A stretch of 64,000 nt of DNA from contig NZ_JAAXCY010000005.1 in NCBI RefSeq assembly GCF_014230465.1, positions 496,001 through 560,000 on the forward strand, read 5' to 3'. The DNA is from Pseudomonas cremoris (lineage in GTDB: Bacteria > Pseudomonadota > Gammaproteobacteria > Pseudomonadales > Pseudomonadaceae). Positions 16,767 to 24,437 of the stretch are shown here, one piece after another (within the stretch, counting starts at the first letter, position 1; each line of letters begins with the position of its first letter). The notes beneath the pieces are model-generated. The model worked only from the letters and a program-made list of their open reading frames with translations. It was not told where the DNA came from and did not search any database. The translations under genes were made by a program, and so were the position numbers.

Positions 16767-17597
16767 TCAGGCCGCGTTGGCAGCTCTTACCCGATGCGGA
16801 ATATCGTCATAGGCAATCAGCACCCGCTCCATGCGACGCGGGTAGTCGCCGTAGTTGTAGACCGGGTAGTGCAGGGTCGAACGGTTGTCCCAGAACGCCA
16901 CGGAACCTGGACGCCATTTGAAGCGCACCTGGTGTTCGGGCTTGTTGAATTCCAGCAGCAAACGATCGATCAACTGCTTGCTTTGCTGTGGCGTCCAGCC
17001 GATTACCGAAGGGTTCTGCGAGAAGTTGATGAACAGCCCGTCTTCACCGGTTTCCGGGTGGGTGCGCACCAGCGGGTGAGCGAGGATCGGGTAGTCGTAG
17101 CCGACCTTGTCCAAGGCCTTTTTGAAGTCGTGCACCACGTGCAAATTGTCGATTTCTGCGCGCAGTTCATCGGGCAGTGCGCGGTACACCGCGCCGGCAT
17201 CGGCCCATAGGGTGTCGCCGCCGACTTCCGGCAAGTCCACTGCGCGCAGCACCGCACCGAGGGTGGGTTGCAGCAGCCAGCTGGTGTCGGTGTGCCAACG
17301 GCCGCTGATGCGCGGGCCGTAGAGTTTGCGTTCGTCCTGGGCTTCGATCAGGTGCGCCTGGGGCTGCGTCGGGTCGTTCTGCTGGGTGGTGGGGTGTACG
17401 TACAGCTCGCCGAATTCCTTGGCGAATGCAATTTGCTGTTCGGTGTTGATGGCTTGGTCGCGGAAGAACAGCACTTTGTGCTCTAGCAGCAGTTGGCGCA
17501 GTTCATCACGTAGCGCAACGGTCAGCGGCTGGCGCAGGTCGATGCCGGCGATTTCGGCGCCGATGGTGGGTTCCAGGCGGGTGATATGCAGGGTCAT
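16767..17597 (-). CDS. TauD/TfdA-family Fe(II)/2-oxoglutarate dioxygenase
   Basis: The 276-residue cytoplasmic enzyme has the iron facial triad: H102 and D104 in GRWHTDTSW and H243 in STLHYPVYNYGDYPRRMER, with Arg 254/255/258 available to bind 2-oxoglutarate. The family hydroxylates taurine, alkyl sulfates (AtsK) or other sulfonates, which then release sulfite or sulfate. The length fits TauD/AtsK. It lies 95 bases downstream of the rhodanese gene; that gap holds a hairpin and leader element C. The exact substrate cannot be told; AtsK-like sulfate esters are as likely as taurine. Confidence 0.92.
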   Translation of the reverse strand: MTLHITRLEPTIGAEIAGIDLRQPLTVALRDELRQLLLEHKVLFFRDQAINTEQQIAFAKEFGELYVHPTTQQNDPTQPQAHLIEAQDERKLYGPRISGRWHTDTSWLLQPTLGAVLRAVDLPEVGGDTLWADAGAVYRALPDELRAEIDNLHVVHDFKKALDKVGYDYPILAHPLVRTHPETGEDGLFINFSQNPSVIGWTPQQSKQLIDRLLLEFNKPEHQVRFKWRPGSVAFWDNRSTLHYPVYNYGDYPRRMERVLIAYDDIPHRVRAANAA

Positions 17598-17625
17598 GCG
17601 GGTGTCCTCTCGTGTGTGGGTTCAG

Positions 17626-17647
17626 CCTCCGCCTGGAGAGGGGTCGG
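17626..17647 (-). promoter_or_regulatory. Sulfur-gene leader element, copy C
   Basis: The minus strand reads CCGACCCC, TCT, CCAGGCGGAGG, ending 28 bases before the TauD-type ATG. GGTTC upstream and GAACC downstream can pair around the core. Unlike copies A, B and D it lies in a short 95-base gap between two same-strand genes with no AT-rich promoter module in front, which points to an RNA-level role. Confidence 0.7.
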
Positions 17648-17654
17648 ATGTGGA

Positions 17655-17679
17655 ACCTGCACCCCGTGTGGGTGCAGGT
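17655..17679 (-). terminator. Hairpin between rhodanese and TauD-type genes
   Basis: ACCTGCACCC and GGGTGCAGGT form a perfect 10-bp inverted repeat with a 5-base loop, 14 bases after the rhodanese stop codon and directly before leader element C. There is no U-run, so it could be an inefficient terminator, an mRNA-stabilising hairpin or part of a larger leader structure. Confidence 0.5.
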
Positions 17680-17692
17680 GGGTCAGGGGTGA

Positions 17693-19276
17693 TCAGATCA
17701 CGTAGAAACCGTGGGTGCCGTCGCGGGCCAATTGGTCCACCAGGCCGAATTCCCAGTCCAGGTAAGCCTGCATGGCTTCCTTGGGGTTGTCGGTGCCTTC
17801 GTACGGCCGGCGGTAGCGGTCGATACGCGGTGAGGCCAGGTGGGTTTCACCTTCTTCCAGCGGCAGTTGCGCGTTGATCCAGCCGGCCGTGCCGTCTTGC
17901 AGCAGGAACACTTGCTTGCCGGTGATGGCTTCCACTTCCGCCACCGCCAAGCGCGCCAGTTGGCTGCTGCCGCAGGTCAGCACATAACGCTCGGCGTCGG
18001 GTGTTTTGGCCAGGGCCTGGGGTAACTGCGCACGCAGGGCCCACCAGGCGCCGGGGATATGGCGCTTGACGTAGTTGGCGCTGGCGGTGAAGTCCAGCAC
18101 CACGGTGTCGCCATGGCCCAGCCAGTCGGCGAGGGTCTGGGGGGTGATCAGCTCGGCTTGTGGTGGCGCTGGTACCGGGGCGACCCAGGCACCTTTCTCG
18201 CTGAACTGCGCCGGTTGCAGGCCATCCAGTACGTGCACTTCCCAGCCCAGTTGGGCCAACCAGGAGGCGGACATATTGGCGCGCACACCGTCGTCATCCG
18301 CCAGCACCAGGCGTGCACCGCGTACGCTGGCGACGTGGTCGGTTTCTTGCACCAGCTGGCCGCCTGGCGTGGAACGTGCGCCTGGCAAATGCCCGGCTTC
18401 AAATTCTTCCGGCGTGCGCACATCGAACAGGTAGGTGGTACGGTTCGCTTCCTGCTGCCAGCCCTGTAGATCGGCCAGGCTGGCGCGACCGACACGGGCC
18501 TTGTCGGCAACGCGACGCGCATCCGCTGCGGCCACTTCGCGATGTTCTTCCGAGGTCGGCGCAAAGCGGCGCGACTGGCCGTGGGCGAGTTTCTGCCCGG
18601 CCAACGTCCAGCCGATGGTGCCGTTGCGCAGCGCCGACACCGGGTTGGCCACGCCCGCATTGATCAGCGACTGGGTGCCGATAATGCTGCGGGTGCGCCC
18701 GGCGCAGTTGACGATGATGCGGGTGGCCGGGTCCGGCGCCAATTCACGGGCGCGCAGGACCAACTCGGCCCCCGGCACGCTGATACCGGTGGGAATGCTC
18801 ATGGTCTGGTATTCGTCGAAGCGGCGGGCGTCGAGCACCACCACATCGGCATGGCTGTCGAGCAGGGCCTGCACTTCTTCGGCGGCCAGGGACGGTGTGT
18901 GGCGCTCGCTTTCCACCAGTTCGCCAAAGGCTTTGCTTGGCACGTTCACGTCAATGAACAGCTCGCCACCGGCCTTGCGCCAACCTTCCAGGCCACCTTC
19001 GAGCAGGCTGACCTGGGTGTAGCCCAGTGCAACCAGGCGCTCAGCGGCGCGGGTAGCTAAACCTTCGCCGTTGTCATACACGGTGAGCTGGGTGTCGCGA
19101 CGAGGAATGCGCGAGTACACCTCCAGCTCAAGCTTGGACAACGGAATATTCGCGGCAAACAGCGGGTGGGACTCGGCAAACGGCGCTTCTTCGCGCACGT
19201 CGACCAGGGCGAGTTCTTCATGGTCCAACAGGGCCTGGCGAATCTGGGCGAAGCTGCGGGTGGATACGGTGGTCAT
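17693..19276 (-). CDS. Four-domain rhodanese (thiosulfate sulfurtransferase-type) protein
   Basis: The 527-residue protein is built of four rhodanese-like domains, at about residues 5-105, 130-235, 262-365 and 375-480. Domain 2 has the catalytic loop NCAGRTRSI (C191) and domain 4 has LTCGSSQL (C435). Domains 1 (YDNGEGL) and 3 (ADDDGVR) lack the active Cys. It would move sulfane sulfur, for instance from thiosulfate or persulfides, to an acceptor. It overlaps the upstream thiol dioxygenase gene by ATGA, and a LysR gene lies divergently. The arrangement matches the PA2601-PA2602-PA2603 locus of P. aeruginosa. Confidence 0.92.
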   Translation of the reverse strand: MTTVSTRSFAQIRQALLDHEELALVDVREEAPFAESHPLFAANIPLSKLELEVYSRIPRRDTQLTVYDNGEGLATRAAERLVALGYTQVSLLEGGLEGWRKAGGELFIDVNVPSKAFGELVESERHTPSLAAEEVQALLDSHADVVVLDARRFDEYQTMSIPTGISVPGAELVLRARELAPDPATRIIVNCAGRTRSIIGTQSLINAGVANPVSALRNGTIGWTLAGQKLAHGQSRRFAPTSEEHREVAAADARRVADKARVGRASLADLQGWQQEANRTTYLFDVRTPEEFEAGHLPGARSTPGGQLVQETDHVASVRGARLVLADDDGVRANMSASWLAQLGWEVHVLDGLQPAQFSEKGAWVAPVPAPPQAELITPQTLADWLGHGDTVVLDFTASANYVKRHIPGAWWALRAQLPQALAKTPDAERYVLTCGSSQLARLAVAEVEAITGKQVFLLQDGTAGWINAQLPLEEGETHLASPRIDRYRRPYEGTDNPKEAMQAYLDWEFGLVDQLARDGTHGFYVI

Positions 19277-19884
19277 AGGGCAGGGCTCTTTTCTTTGGAC
19301 AAATCCCAGATATTCGGGAGGAAGGCGTTGGAATAACCCGAGATAAACAGTTTCTCGCTGCCGTCGGGTTGGTACACCGCGCGGCGCACCGCACCGATAT
19401 TGGCGCCGTACACATGGATACTGATGGACACCTGGTCGCTGTGGGCGTTGCTCACCTGATGAATGTCGCCGACCTTGGGCGATACGGCTTCAACCTGGCC
19501 CGGCACCAACTGGATCGGCTTGCCTTCGGCCACCAGGCTGCCGTCCGGAGCGCGTTCAAAGCCTTGGGAAAACTCCGCACCGCGCAACATGCCGATCAAC
19601 CCCCACACCCGGTGGTCATGAATCGGCGTGCTTTGGCCCGGCCCCCAGACAAAACTGACGATGCTGAAACGCTGACGCGAATCGGCATGCAGCAAAAATT
19701 GCTGGTAGCGCTCGGGATCGGGTTGGGCGAATTCATCGGGGAGCCAATCATCATGGCTGACCAGTTGCGCCAGTAGCTTGCCGCCACGGTGCAGCAGGTC
19801 ACCTTCACGTGGATTGCCGTCAATCAATTCCGCCAGGGCGCCAATAAAGGCTCTTAGTCTCTCGGGGTGCTTGGCCTGGGTCAT
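19273..19884 (-). CDS. Thiol dioxygenase, 3-mercaptopropionate/cysteine dioxygenase family
   Basis: The 203-residue cupin enzyme oxidises a thiol to a sulfinate with O2 and Fe(II). The iron ligands are H89 and H91 (PIHDHRVWG) and H142 (DIHQVSN). The S155-H157-Y159 triad (SISIHVYG) and R168 match the bacterial Arg-type enzymes characterised as 3-mercaptopropionate dioxygenase in Pseudomonas and Azotobacter, rather than mammalian cysteine dioxygenase. It is the first gene of a two-gene unit with the rhodanese. The upstream 210 bases are shared with a divergent LysR gene, the probable regulator. Confidence 0.93.
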   Translation of the reverse strand: MTQAKHPERLRAFIGALAELIDGNPREGDLLHRGGKLLAQLVSHDDWLPDEFAQPDPERYQQFLLHADSRQRFSIVSFVWGPGQSTPIHDHRVWGLIGMLRGAEFSQGFERAPDGSLVAEGKPIQLVPGQVEAVSPKVGDIHQVSNAHSDQVSISIHVYGANIGAVRRAVYQPDGSEKLFISGYSNAFLPNIWDLSKEKSPAL

Positions 19885-20097
19885 GGCAATTCCATTGGTC
19901 TGTGTTCTTGAGCTTATCTAAGCATAATGTTTATAGTTAATATGCTATTTTTTAATGATTAGCTTATAGCCGAAGGTAATTTAGAACTGGTCCGACTAGG
20001 GTTAGACGTTATCGATCACAGCGCGGGCTATCCAGACAGCCTTCCTGCAACTATGCTTTGCACACATCTTAATGACTGTTCTCTATGTGCGGCCCAA
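19885..20097. promoter_or_regulatory. Divergent promoter region, thiol dioxygenase/LysR
   Basis: The 213-base gap between the two divergent genes has an AT-rich core at about 19918-19985 with TTAACTATAAACATTATGC on the minus strand, loosely like the sulfur promoter module. LysR proteins usually bind between themselves and their divergent target, so operators are expected here; no perfect palindrome was found. Confidence 0.4.
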
Positions 20098-21003
20098 ATG
20101 AAAATTGACGATATCGATGCCTTTGTCGAAGTGATTCGTTGCCAGTCCATCAGCCATGCCGCCGAGTCGTTGCAACTGACCCAGCCGGCCATCACCCGTC
20201 GCGTGCAGAACTTTGAGCAGGCACTTGGGGTGGAGCTGTTCGACCGCAATACCAAACCCCTCAAGCCTACGCTGATCGGTACTCGCGTTTATGAGCAGTG
20301 CCGGCTGATCCTGCGCGAGATGGATGCCTTGCGCGAGCTGGTGGCCACCGATGCACCGCCCACTGGCCTGTTGCGCCTGGGCGTGCCGCAGACCATTGGT
20401 GATGTGGTGTTGCTGGATGCGCTCAAGCACCTGCGTACCGAATACGCCGACCTGCGTGCTCAAGTCGCCACCGGCTGGGGCAGCCAGTTGGTAGGCAAGA
20501 TCGAACGCGGCGAGCTGGATGCGGCGGCGGCGTTGTTCCCGGCAGGCAAGATCTTCCCCGACAACGTGGTTGGCGAGTCCATCGGCAAGATGGAGTTGGT
20601 GGTGGTGTGCGCCAAGGCGCAGCTGCCGAAGAAGCCGTGCAAGTTGGCGGATGTGTACCAGAGCGGTTGGATATTGAACCCGGATGGTTGCGGCTTCCGT
20701 GCGGGATTGCAGCGCACCTTGTCGGATCAAGGGTTGGCCCTGCGGGTGAACCTGGAAACCTTTGGCACTGAGCTGCAGTTGGGCCTGGTGGCGGATGGTT
20801 TGGGCCTGGGCCTGGTGCCGCGACCGTTGCTGGAACGCAGCGCTCATCGCGAGCAACTGGCGGTGATGCCGCTCAAGGACTTCAAGCCGGTGATGGATTT
20901 GTGGCTGATCTATCCGCACTTCCTGGGGAACTTGCAGGGGCCGGTGGATGCGTTTGGCAAACTGGTCGCGGCTTCCCTGCACAAAATCCGCGACGCCGCC
21001 TGA
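20098..21003 (+). CDS. LysR-family regulator, divergent from the thiol dioxygenase operon
   Basis: The 301-residue regulator has an N-terminal winged helix-turn-helix, IDAFVEVIRCQSISHAAESLQLTQPAITRRVQNFEQALGVELFDR split over residues ~5-50, and a LysR co-inducer domain. The ATG at 20098 begins with the usual LysR start MKIDDIDAF; the frame is open 15 codons further up, to an ATG at 20053, but that extension lacks family similarity. Neither start has a clear ribosome-binding site. The position suggests control of the dioxygenase-rhodanese unit and perhaps more of the island; this is inference. Confidence 0.88.
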   Translation: MKIDDIDAFVEVIRCQSISHAAESLQLTQPAITRRVQNFEQALGVELFDRNTKPLKPTLIGTRVYEQCRLILREMDALRELVATDAPPTGLLRLGVPQTIGDVVLLDALKHLRTEYADLRAQVATGWGSQLVGKIERGELDAAAALFPAGKIFPDNVVGESIGKMELVVVCAKAQLPKKPCKLADVYQSGWILNPDGCGFRAGLQRTLSDQGLALRVNLETFGTELQLGLVADGLGLGLVPRPLLERSAHREQLAVMPLKDFKPVMDLWLIYPHFLGNLQGPVDAFGKLVAASLHKIRDAA

Positions 21004-21029
21004 CGCTACATCAAAGGCACAGCCGCATT

Positions 21030-21163
21030 TGTAGTGAGCGGGCTTGTCCCGCGCTGGGTGGCGAAGCCGCCCCAATAAGGACGCCGCAGTGTTTCCGTAA
21101 TATCGTGGGGCCTGGTTTTGGGGTGGCTTCGCCACCCATCGCGGGGCAAGCCCGCTCACTACA
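21030..21163. repeat. REPIN, family 2 (long form)
   Basis: TGTAGTGAGCGGGCTTGTCCCGCG at the left is mirrored by CGGGGCAAGCCCGCTCACTACA at the right, with a second inner inverted repeat GGGTGGCGAAGCC/GGCTTCGCCACCC. It is about 134 bases long and nearly identical to 54116-54248. It lies between the LysR gene and the aldolase-like gene; the rest of that 339-base gap is an AT-rich promoter-like stretch at about 21235-21295. Confidence 0.9.
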
Positions 21164-21342
21164 ATGGCGTAGATATTCAGGGCTATCGGGGGTAATCCCG
21201 CCTCTCACACTGACCGGTGTAGAAGCTGATGGAGTTATGAAAAAAAATAATAATTAGCTTAGATTAAAATGTGCTTTTTATTATTTTTTTGCATCCCATA
21301 GGCTTGCCTGGAAGTCCTTAAGGCCATCCAGGAAGTTTTGCC

Positions 21343-22137
21343 ATGAGCAGCGTCACCTCGATTTCCAGTGTTTCCAACAATGTTCGCCAGCGCGTCACTC
21401 CGGAAGAATGGGAAGTGCGCGTCAAGCTGGCCGCCGCGTATCGCCTGGCGGCCTTGTACAAGTGGACCGACCACATCTACACCCACTTCTCCGCCCGCGT
21501 GCCGGGCCCGGATGAGCACTTCCTGATCAACGCTTTCGGGTTGCTGTTCGATGAAATCAGCGCCTCCAACCTGGTCAAGGTCGACCTCGACGGCACCATT
21601 GTCGATGACCCGACCGGCCTGGGCATCAACTACGCCGGTTATGTGATCCACAGTGCCATCCATGGCGCGCGCCATGACCTGCAAGCGGTGCTGCACACCC
21701 ATACTCGTGACGGTATTGCGGTGTCGGCGCAGAAGGACGGTCTGTTGCCGATCTCCCAGCACTCCATCGGTTTTTCCGGACGTGTGGCGTACCACGGTTA
21801 TGAGGGCGTGGCCCTCGACCTGGACGAGCGCGAGCGCCTGGTGGCGGACCTGGGTGACAAGAGTGTGATGATCCTGCGCAACCACGGCTTGTTGACCGCA
21901 GGTGTGAGTGTGGAGCATGCGTTTCAGCAGCTGCAGCAGTTGGAGCGCGCGTGCAATATCCAGGTTGCAGCGCAGGCGGCAGGCAATGCGGAGTTGATTT
22001 TCCCTCCGGCGGAAGTGGTGCAGAAGGTAGAACAGCAGGCCAAGGTATTTGCCAGTGGCGATGGGCCGGGTGTGGCACGGCATTGGAATGCGTTGGTGCG
22101 CCAGTTAGAGCGCACCGATACCGACTACAAAAACTGA
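21343..22137 (+). CDS. Class II aldolase/adducin family protein
   Basis: The 264-residue protein has the class II aldolase/adducin fold: YTHFSARVPGPDEHFLIN, then the metal-binding LHTHTRDGIAV (about residues 123-133) and MILRNHGLLT (about 178-187). The family includes fuculose-phosphate aldolase and decarboxylases acting on small hydroxy compounds with a zinc ion. AGGAAG stands 7 bases before the ATG. It is a single gene ended by a REPIN, in the middle of sulfur-compound genes, so it may handle a carbon skeleton produced by desulfurisation. The substrate is unknown. Confidence 0.85.
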   Translation: MSSVTSISSVSNNVRQRVTPEEWEVRVKLAAAYRLAALYKWTDHIYTHFSARVPGPDEHFLINAFGLLFDEISASNLVKVDLDGTIVDDPTGLGINYAGYVIHSAIHGARHDLQAVLHTHTRDGIAVSAQKDGLLPISQHSIGFSGRVAYHGYEGVALDLDERERLVADLGDKSVMILRNHGLLTAGVSVEHAFQQLQQLERACNIQVAAQAAGNAELIFPPAEVVQKVEQQAKVFASGDGPGVARHWNALVRQLERTDTDYKN

Positions 22138-22164
22138 TCTTGAGCCTAATGAAGATCTAAAAAT

Positions 22165-22251
22165 GTGGGAGCGGGCTTGCTCGCGAAAGCGCTAGATCAG
22201 TCGAATTAGCTGTGACTGACACTCCGCTTTCGCGAGCAAGCCCGCTCCCAC
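22165..22251. repeat. REPIN, family 1
   Basis: An inverted REP pair lies between the convergent aldolase-like and LLM monooxygenase genes, where it could serve as a two-way transcript end. Confidence 0.9.
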
Positions 22252-22274
22252 ATTTGTTTTGCAGTGTTTTTGAT

Positions 22275-23357
22275 TTAAGCGACCTGTTTGGACTGCTCGC
22301 GTTCGGCAATCAACTGGCGGGTGAGCGGGATCAAGCGTTTGCCGTAATCAATCGCATCGTTCAGCGGATCAAACCCACGAATCAGGAACGTGGTAATGCC
22401 CAGGTCGTAGTAATCCACCAGCGCCTCGGCCACTTGGTCAGCGGTGCCCACCAGCGAGGTGGAATTGCCTTGCGCGCCGAGCAAGCCGGCAATCCCGGTC
22501 CACAAGCGCTTATCCAACCGCGACCCCTGCGCCGCTGCCGCCAGCAACCGGCGCGAGCCTTCATTCGGCGGTTCGCGGCGTACAAATCCAAGTTTCTCGG
22601 CAAGTTCAGTGGCTTGTTGCAGGATGCTGTCGGCACGCGCCCATGCCAGTTCTTCGGTCTCGGCGAGGATCGGTCGCAGCGACAGGCTGAAGCGAATCGT
22701 GCGCCCATGCTTGGCTGCCTCGGCGCGCACCTGGGTCACGATCTCGTGGACTTGTTCGTAGGTCTCGCCCCACAGCGCGTACACATCGGCGTGCTTGCCG
22801 GCGACAGCGATAGCAGCGGGGGAGGAGCCGCCAAAGTACAACGGAATATGCGGTTGCTGCGGTGACTTCACCGTCGAATAGGCGCCTTCGACCTGATAGT
22901 AAGTGCCCTCGAAATCGAACGGCTGCTCGCTGGTCCATTCCTGGCGCACAACACTCAGGTATTCGTCGGTGCGGGCGTAGCGTTCGTCCTTGCCGATATG
23001 GCTGCCGTCGGCGCGCAGTTCGCGATCATCGCCGCCAGTAATGATGTGCACGGCGGTGCGGCCGCCGTTGAATACGTCCAGGGTGGTGAACTGGCGTGCG
23101 GCCAGGGTCGGCTGGGCAAAACCCGGGCGGTGGGCAATCAGAAATTGCAGCTTCTGGGTCACGCTGGCGGCGTGGGAGGCGATCAGCGTGCTGTCCGGGC
23201 TGTTGGAATGAAAGGCCACCAAGGCGCGGTCAAAACCTGCTTCTTCGTGGGCACGGGCCACGGTTTCCACGTAGTCCGGTTGCAGGGTAGGGCCGCTGCG
23301 CGGGTGGATCTCGGAGGCGTGGTGGCCGCCGATGTAGCCGATGAATTCAATGCTCAT
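22275..23357 (-). CDS. LLM-class flavin-dependent monooxygenase, alkanesulfonate monooxygenase (SsuD)-like
   Basis: The 360-residue protein is a luciferase-like monooxygenase of the SsuD branch: EFIGYIGGHHASEIHPRSGPTLQPDYVET at the start, then FDRALVAFHSNSPDSTLIAS, TQKLQFLIAHRPGFAQPTLAARQFTTLD, AVHIITGGDDRELRADG and IPLYFGGSSPAAIAVAGKHADVYALWGE. SsuD-type enzymes use FMNH2 and O2 to free sulfite from alkanesulfonates. The ATG at 23357 follows AAGGA with good spacing; the open frame further up covers the leader element and is not coding. It is divergent from ssuC/ssuB and carries promoter module D and leader element D. Confidence 0.92.
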   Translation of the reverse strand: MSIEFIGYIGGHHASEIHPRSGPTLQPDYVETVARAHEEAGFDRALVAFHSNSPDSTLIASHAASVTQKLQFLIAHRPGFAQPTLAARQFTTLDVFNGGRTAVHIITGGDDRELRADGSHIGKDERYARTDEYLSVVRQEWTSEQPFDFEGTYYQVEGAYSTVKSPQQPHIPLYFGGSSPAAIAVAGKHADVYALWGETYEQVHEIVTQVRAEAAKHGRTIRFSLSLRPILAETEELAWARADSILQQATELAEKLGFVRREPPNEGSRRLLAAAAQGSRLDKRLWTGIAGLLGAQGNSTSLVGTADQVAEALVDYYDLGITTFLIRGFDPLNDAIDYGKRLIPLTRQLIAEREQSKQVA

Positions 23358-23387
23358 GGTCTGTCCTTGTCGTGTACGGGATGGGCA

Positions 23388-23409
23388 CCTCCACCGGGCA
23401 GGGGGTCGG
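23388..23409 (-). promoter_or_regulatory. Sulfur-gene leader element, copy D
   Basis: The minus strand reads CCGACCCC, CTG, CCCGGTGGAGG, ending 30 bases before the SsuD-like ATG. It is the most diverged of the four copies in the middle but keeps both the CCGACCCC and GGAGG ends. Confidence 0.65.
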
Positions 23410-23444
23410 CTATTCGCGTCCAAAAGTAGGGGCAGGGGGCGGGG

Positions 23445-23473
23445 CTGTAAAATGCCGTTTGGTTCTAACCTAA
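23445..23473 (-). promoter_or_regulatory. Shared sulfur-type promoter module, copy D
   Basis: The minus strand reads TTAGGTTAGAAC, CAAACGGCATTTTACAG, matching copies A and B in the TTA, TA, AAC, CAAA and TTTTACAG parts, and lies 52 bases before leader element D. A -10 like that of copy B is not obvious. Confidence 0.5.
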
Positions 23474-23532
23474 TTATTAAAATGTTGAATCATTAATTGT
23501 TCGATGTATCAGTAATTTGCATCTTGTGTGTA

Positions 23533-23576
23533 TTAGGTTATTCCTGGAAAGACTTTCACAGCTGTTTTTTATGCGC
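23533..23576 (+). promoter_or_regulatory. Shared sulfur-type promoter module, plus-strand copy for ssuCB
   Basis: The plus strand reads TTAGGTTATTCCTGG, AAAGACTTTCACAG, CTGTTTTTTATGCGC. The last two parts match copy B almost base for base. It lies about 40 bases before the permease start and, with copy D, forms a divergent pair in the 257-base gap. Leader element sequences are absent on this side. Confidence 0.55.
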
Positions 23577-23614
23577 TTAGCATGGGGTCCAGTCTAGATA
23601 AGGAAGCAAGCCTG

Positions 23615-24436
23615 ATGACCGAGACGCTCTTCATCAACAAGTCCGCCGTTCAAATCAAGGCAACGCGCAACTGGCGCACCCCAGACGCGCTGTTGCGGCT
23701 GGTCAGCCCCCTGGTGCTGTTGCTGCTCTGGGAGCTTGCCTCGCAGTTGGGCTGGATACCTTCGCGGGTCATCGCGGCGCCGTCGCAGATCGGCGGCACA
23801 CTGTGGGCGATGATCGTGTCCGGCGAACTGGGCAAACACCTGCTGGTCTCCCTGCAACGCGCGCTGTTCGGCTTGGGCATTGGCGTGAGCATTGGTGTGG
23901 CGGCAGCGTTGATCAGCGGCTTGTCCCGACGCGGTGAGGTGATCCTCGATTCGCCCATGCAGATGGTGCGCACCATTCCATCCCTGGCGCTGGTGCCGCT
24001 GTTTATCCTGTGGTTTGGCATTGGCGAATTCACCAAGATTGCCTTGATCGTCGTCGGTACCACTTTTCCGGTGTACCTCAACCTGTTCGCCGGCATTCGC
24101 AATATCGACCCCAAGTTGATCGAAGCCGCCAACACCCTGGGCCTCAACCGCCGGGAGCTGATCTGGCATGTGATTTTGCCCGGCTCGCTGCCTTCATTCT
24201 TCGTTGGCCTGCGCTATGCGTTGGGTATCTCCTGGCTGGCCCTGGTGTTTGTCGAGCAGATCAACACCACCGCCGGCATCGGCTTCCTGGCCAGCGATGC
24301 ACGGGACTTCATGCGCACGGACGTGATCGTGATCTGCCTGTTGATCTACAGCGTGCTCGGCCTGTTGATCGACGGCCTGATCCGCACCCTCGAACGCTTC
24401 GCCCTGGCCTGGCGCCCATCTTTTGTGAGGAACTGA
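23615..24436 (+). CDS. ssuC: Sulfonate-type ABC transporter permease
   Basis: The 273-residue inner-membrane protein has about six membrane segments and the BPD-transporter EAA loop EAANTLGLNRRELIWHVILPGSLPSFFVGLRYALG, the pattern of the SsuC/TauC/NitT group. The ATG at 23615 has AGGAAG 8-9 bases upstream; an upstream in-frame ATG at 23582 lacks one. It is followed 1 base later by the ATPase gene. No binding protein is next to it; the SsuA-like protein at 11095-12069 may serve it. Confidence 0.9.
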   Translation: MTETLFINKSAVQIKATRNWRTPDALLRLVSPLVLLLLWELASQLGWIPSRVIAAPSQIGGTLWAMIVSGELGKHLLVSLQRALFGLGIGVSIGVAAALISGLSRRGEVILDSPMQMVRTIPSLALVPLFILWFGIGEFTKIALIVVGTTFPVYLNLFAGIRNIDPKLIEAANTLGLNRRELIWHVILPGSLPSFFVGLRYALGISWLALVFVEQINTTAGIGFLASDARDFMRTDVIVICLLIYSVLGLLIDGLIRTLERFALAWRPSFVRN

Positions 24437-24437
24437 C

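Noticed and set aside
12864..17210. Open frame of 1448 codons on the plus strand
   Set aside because: It runs antisense through the flavoprotein, receptor, a REPIN and the TauD-type gene, all of which are clear minus-strand genes. Its product is low-complexity Gly/Val/Ala/Arg/Gln, as expected from a mirror frame in high-GC DNA with strong codon bias.
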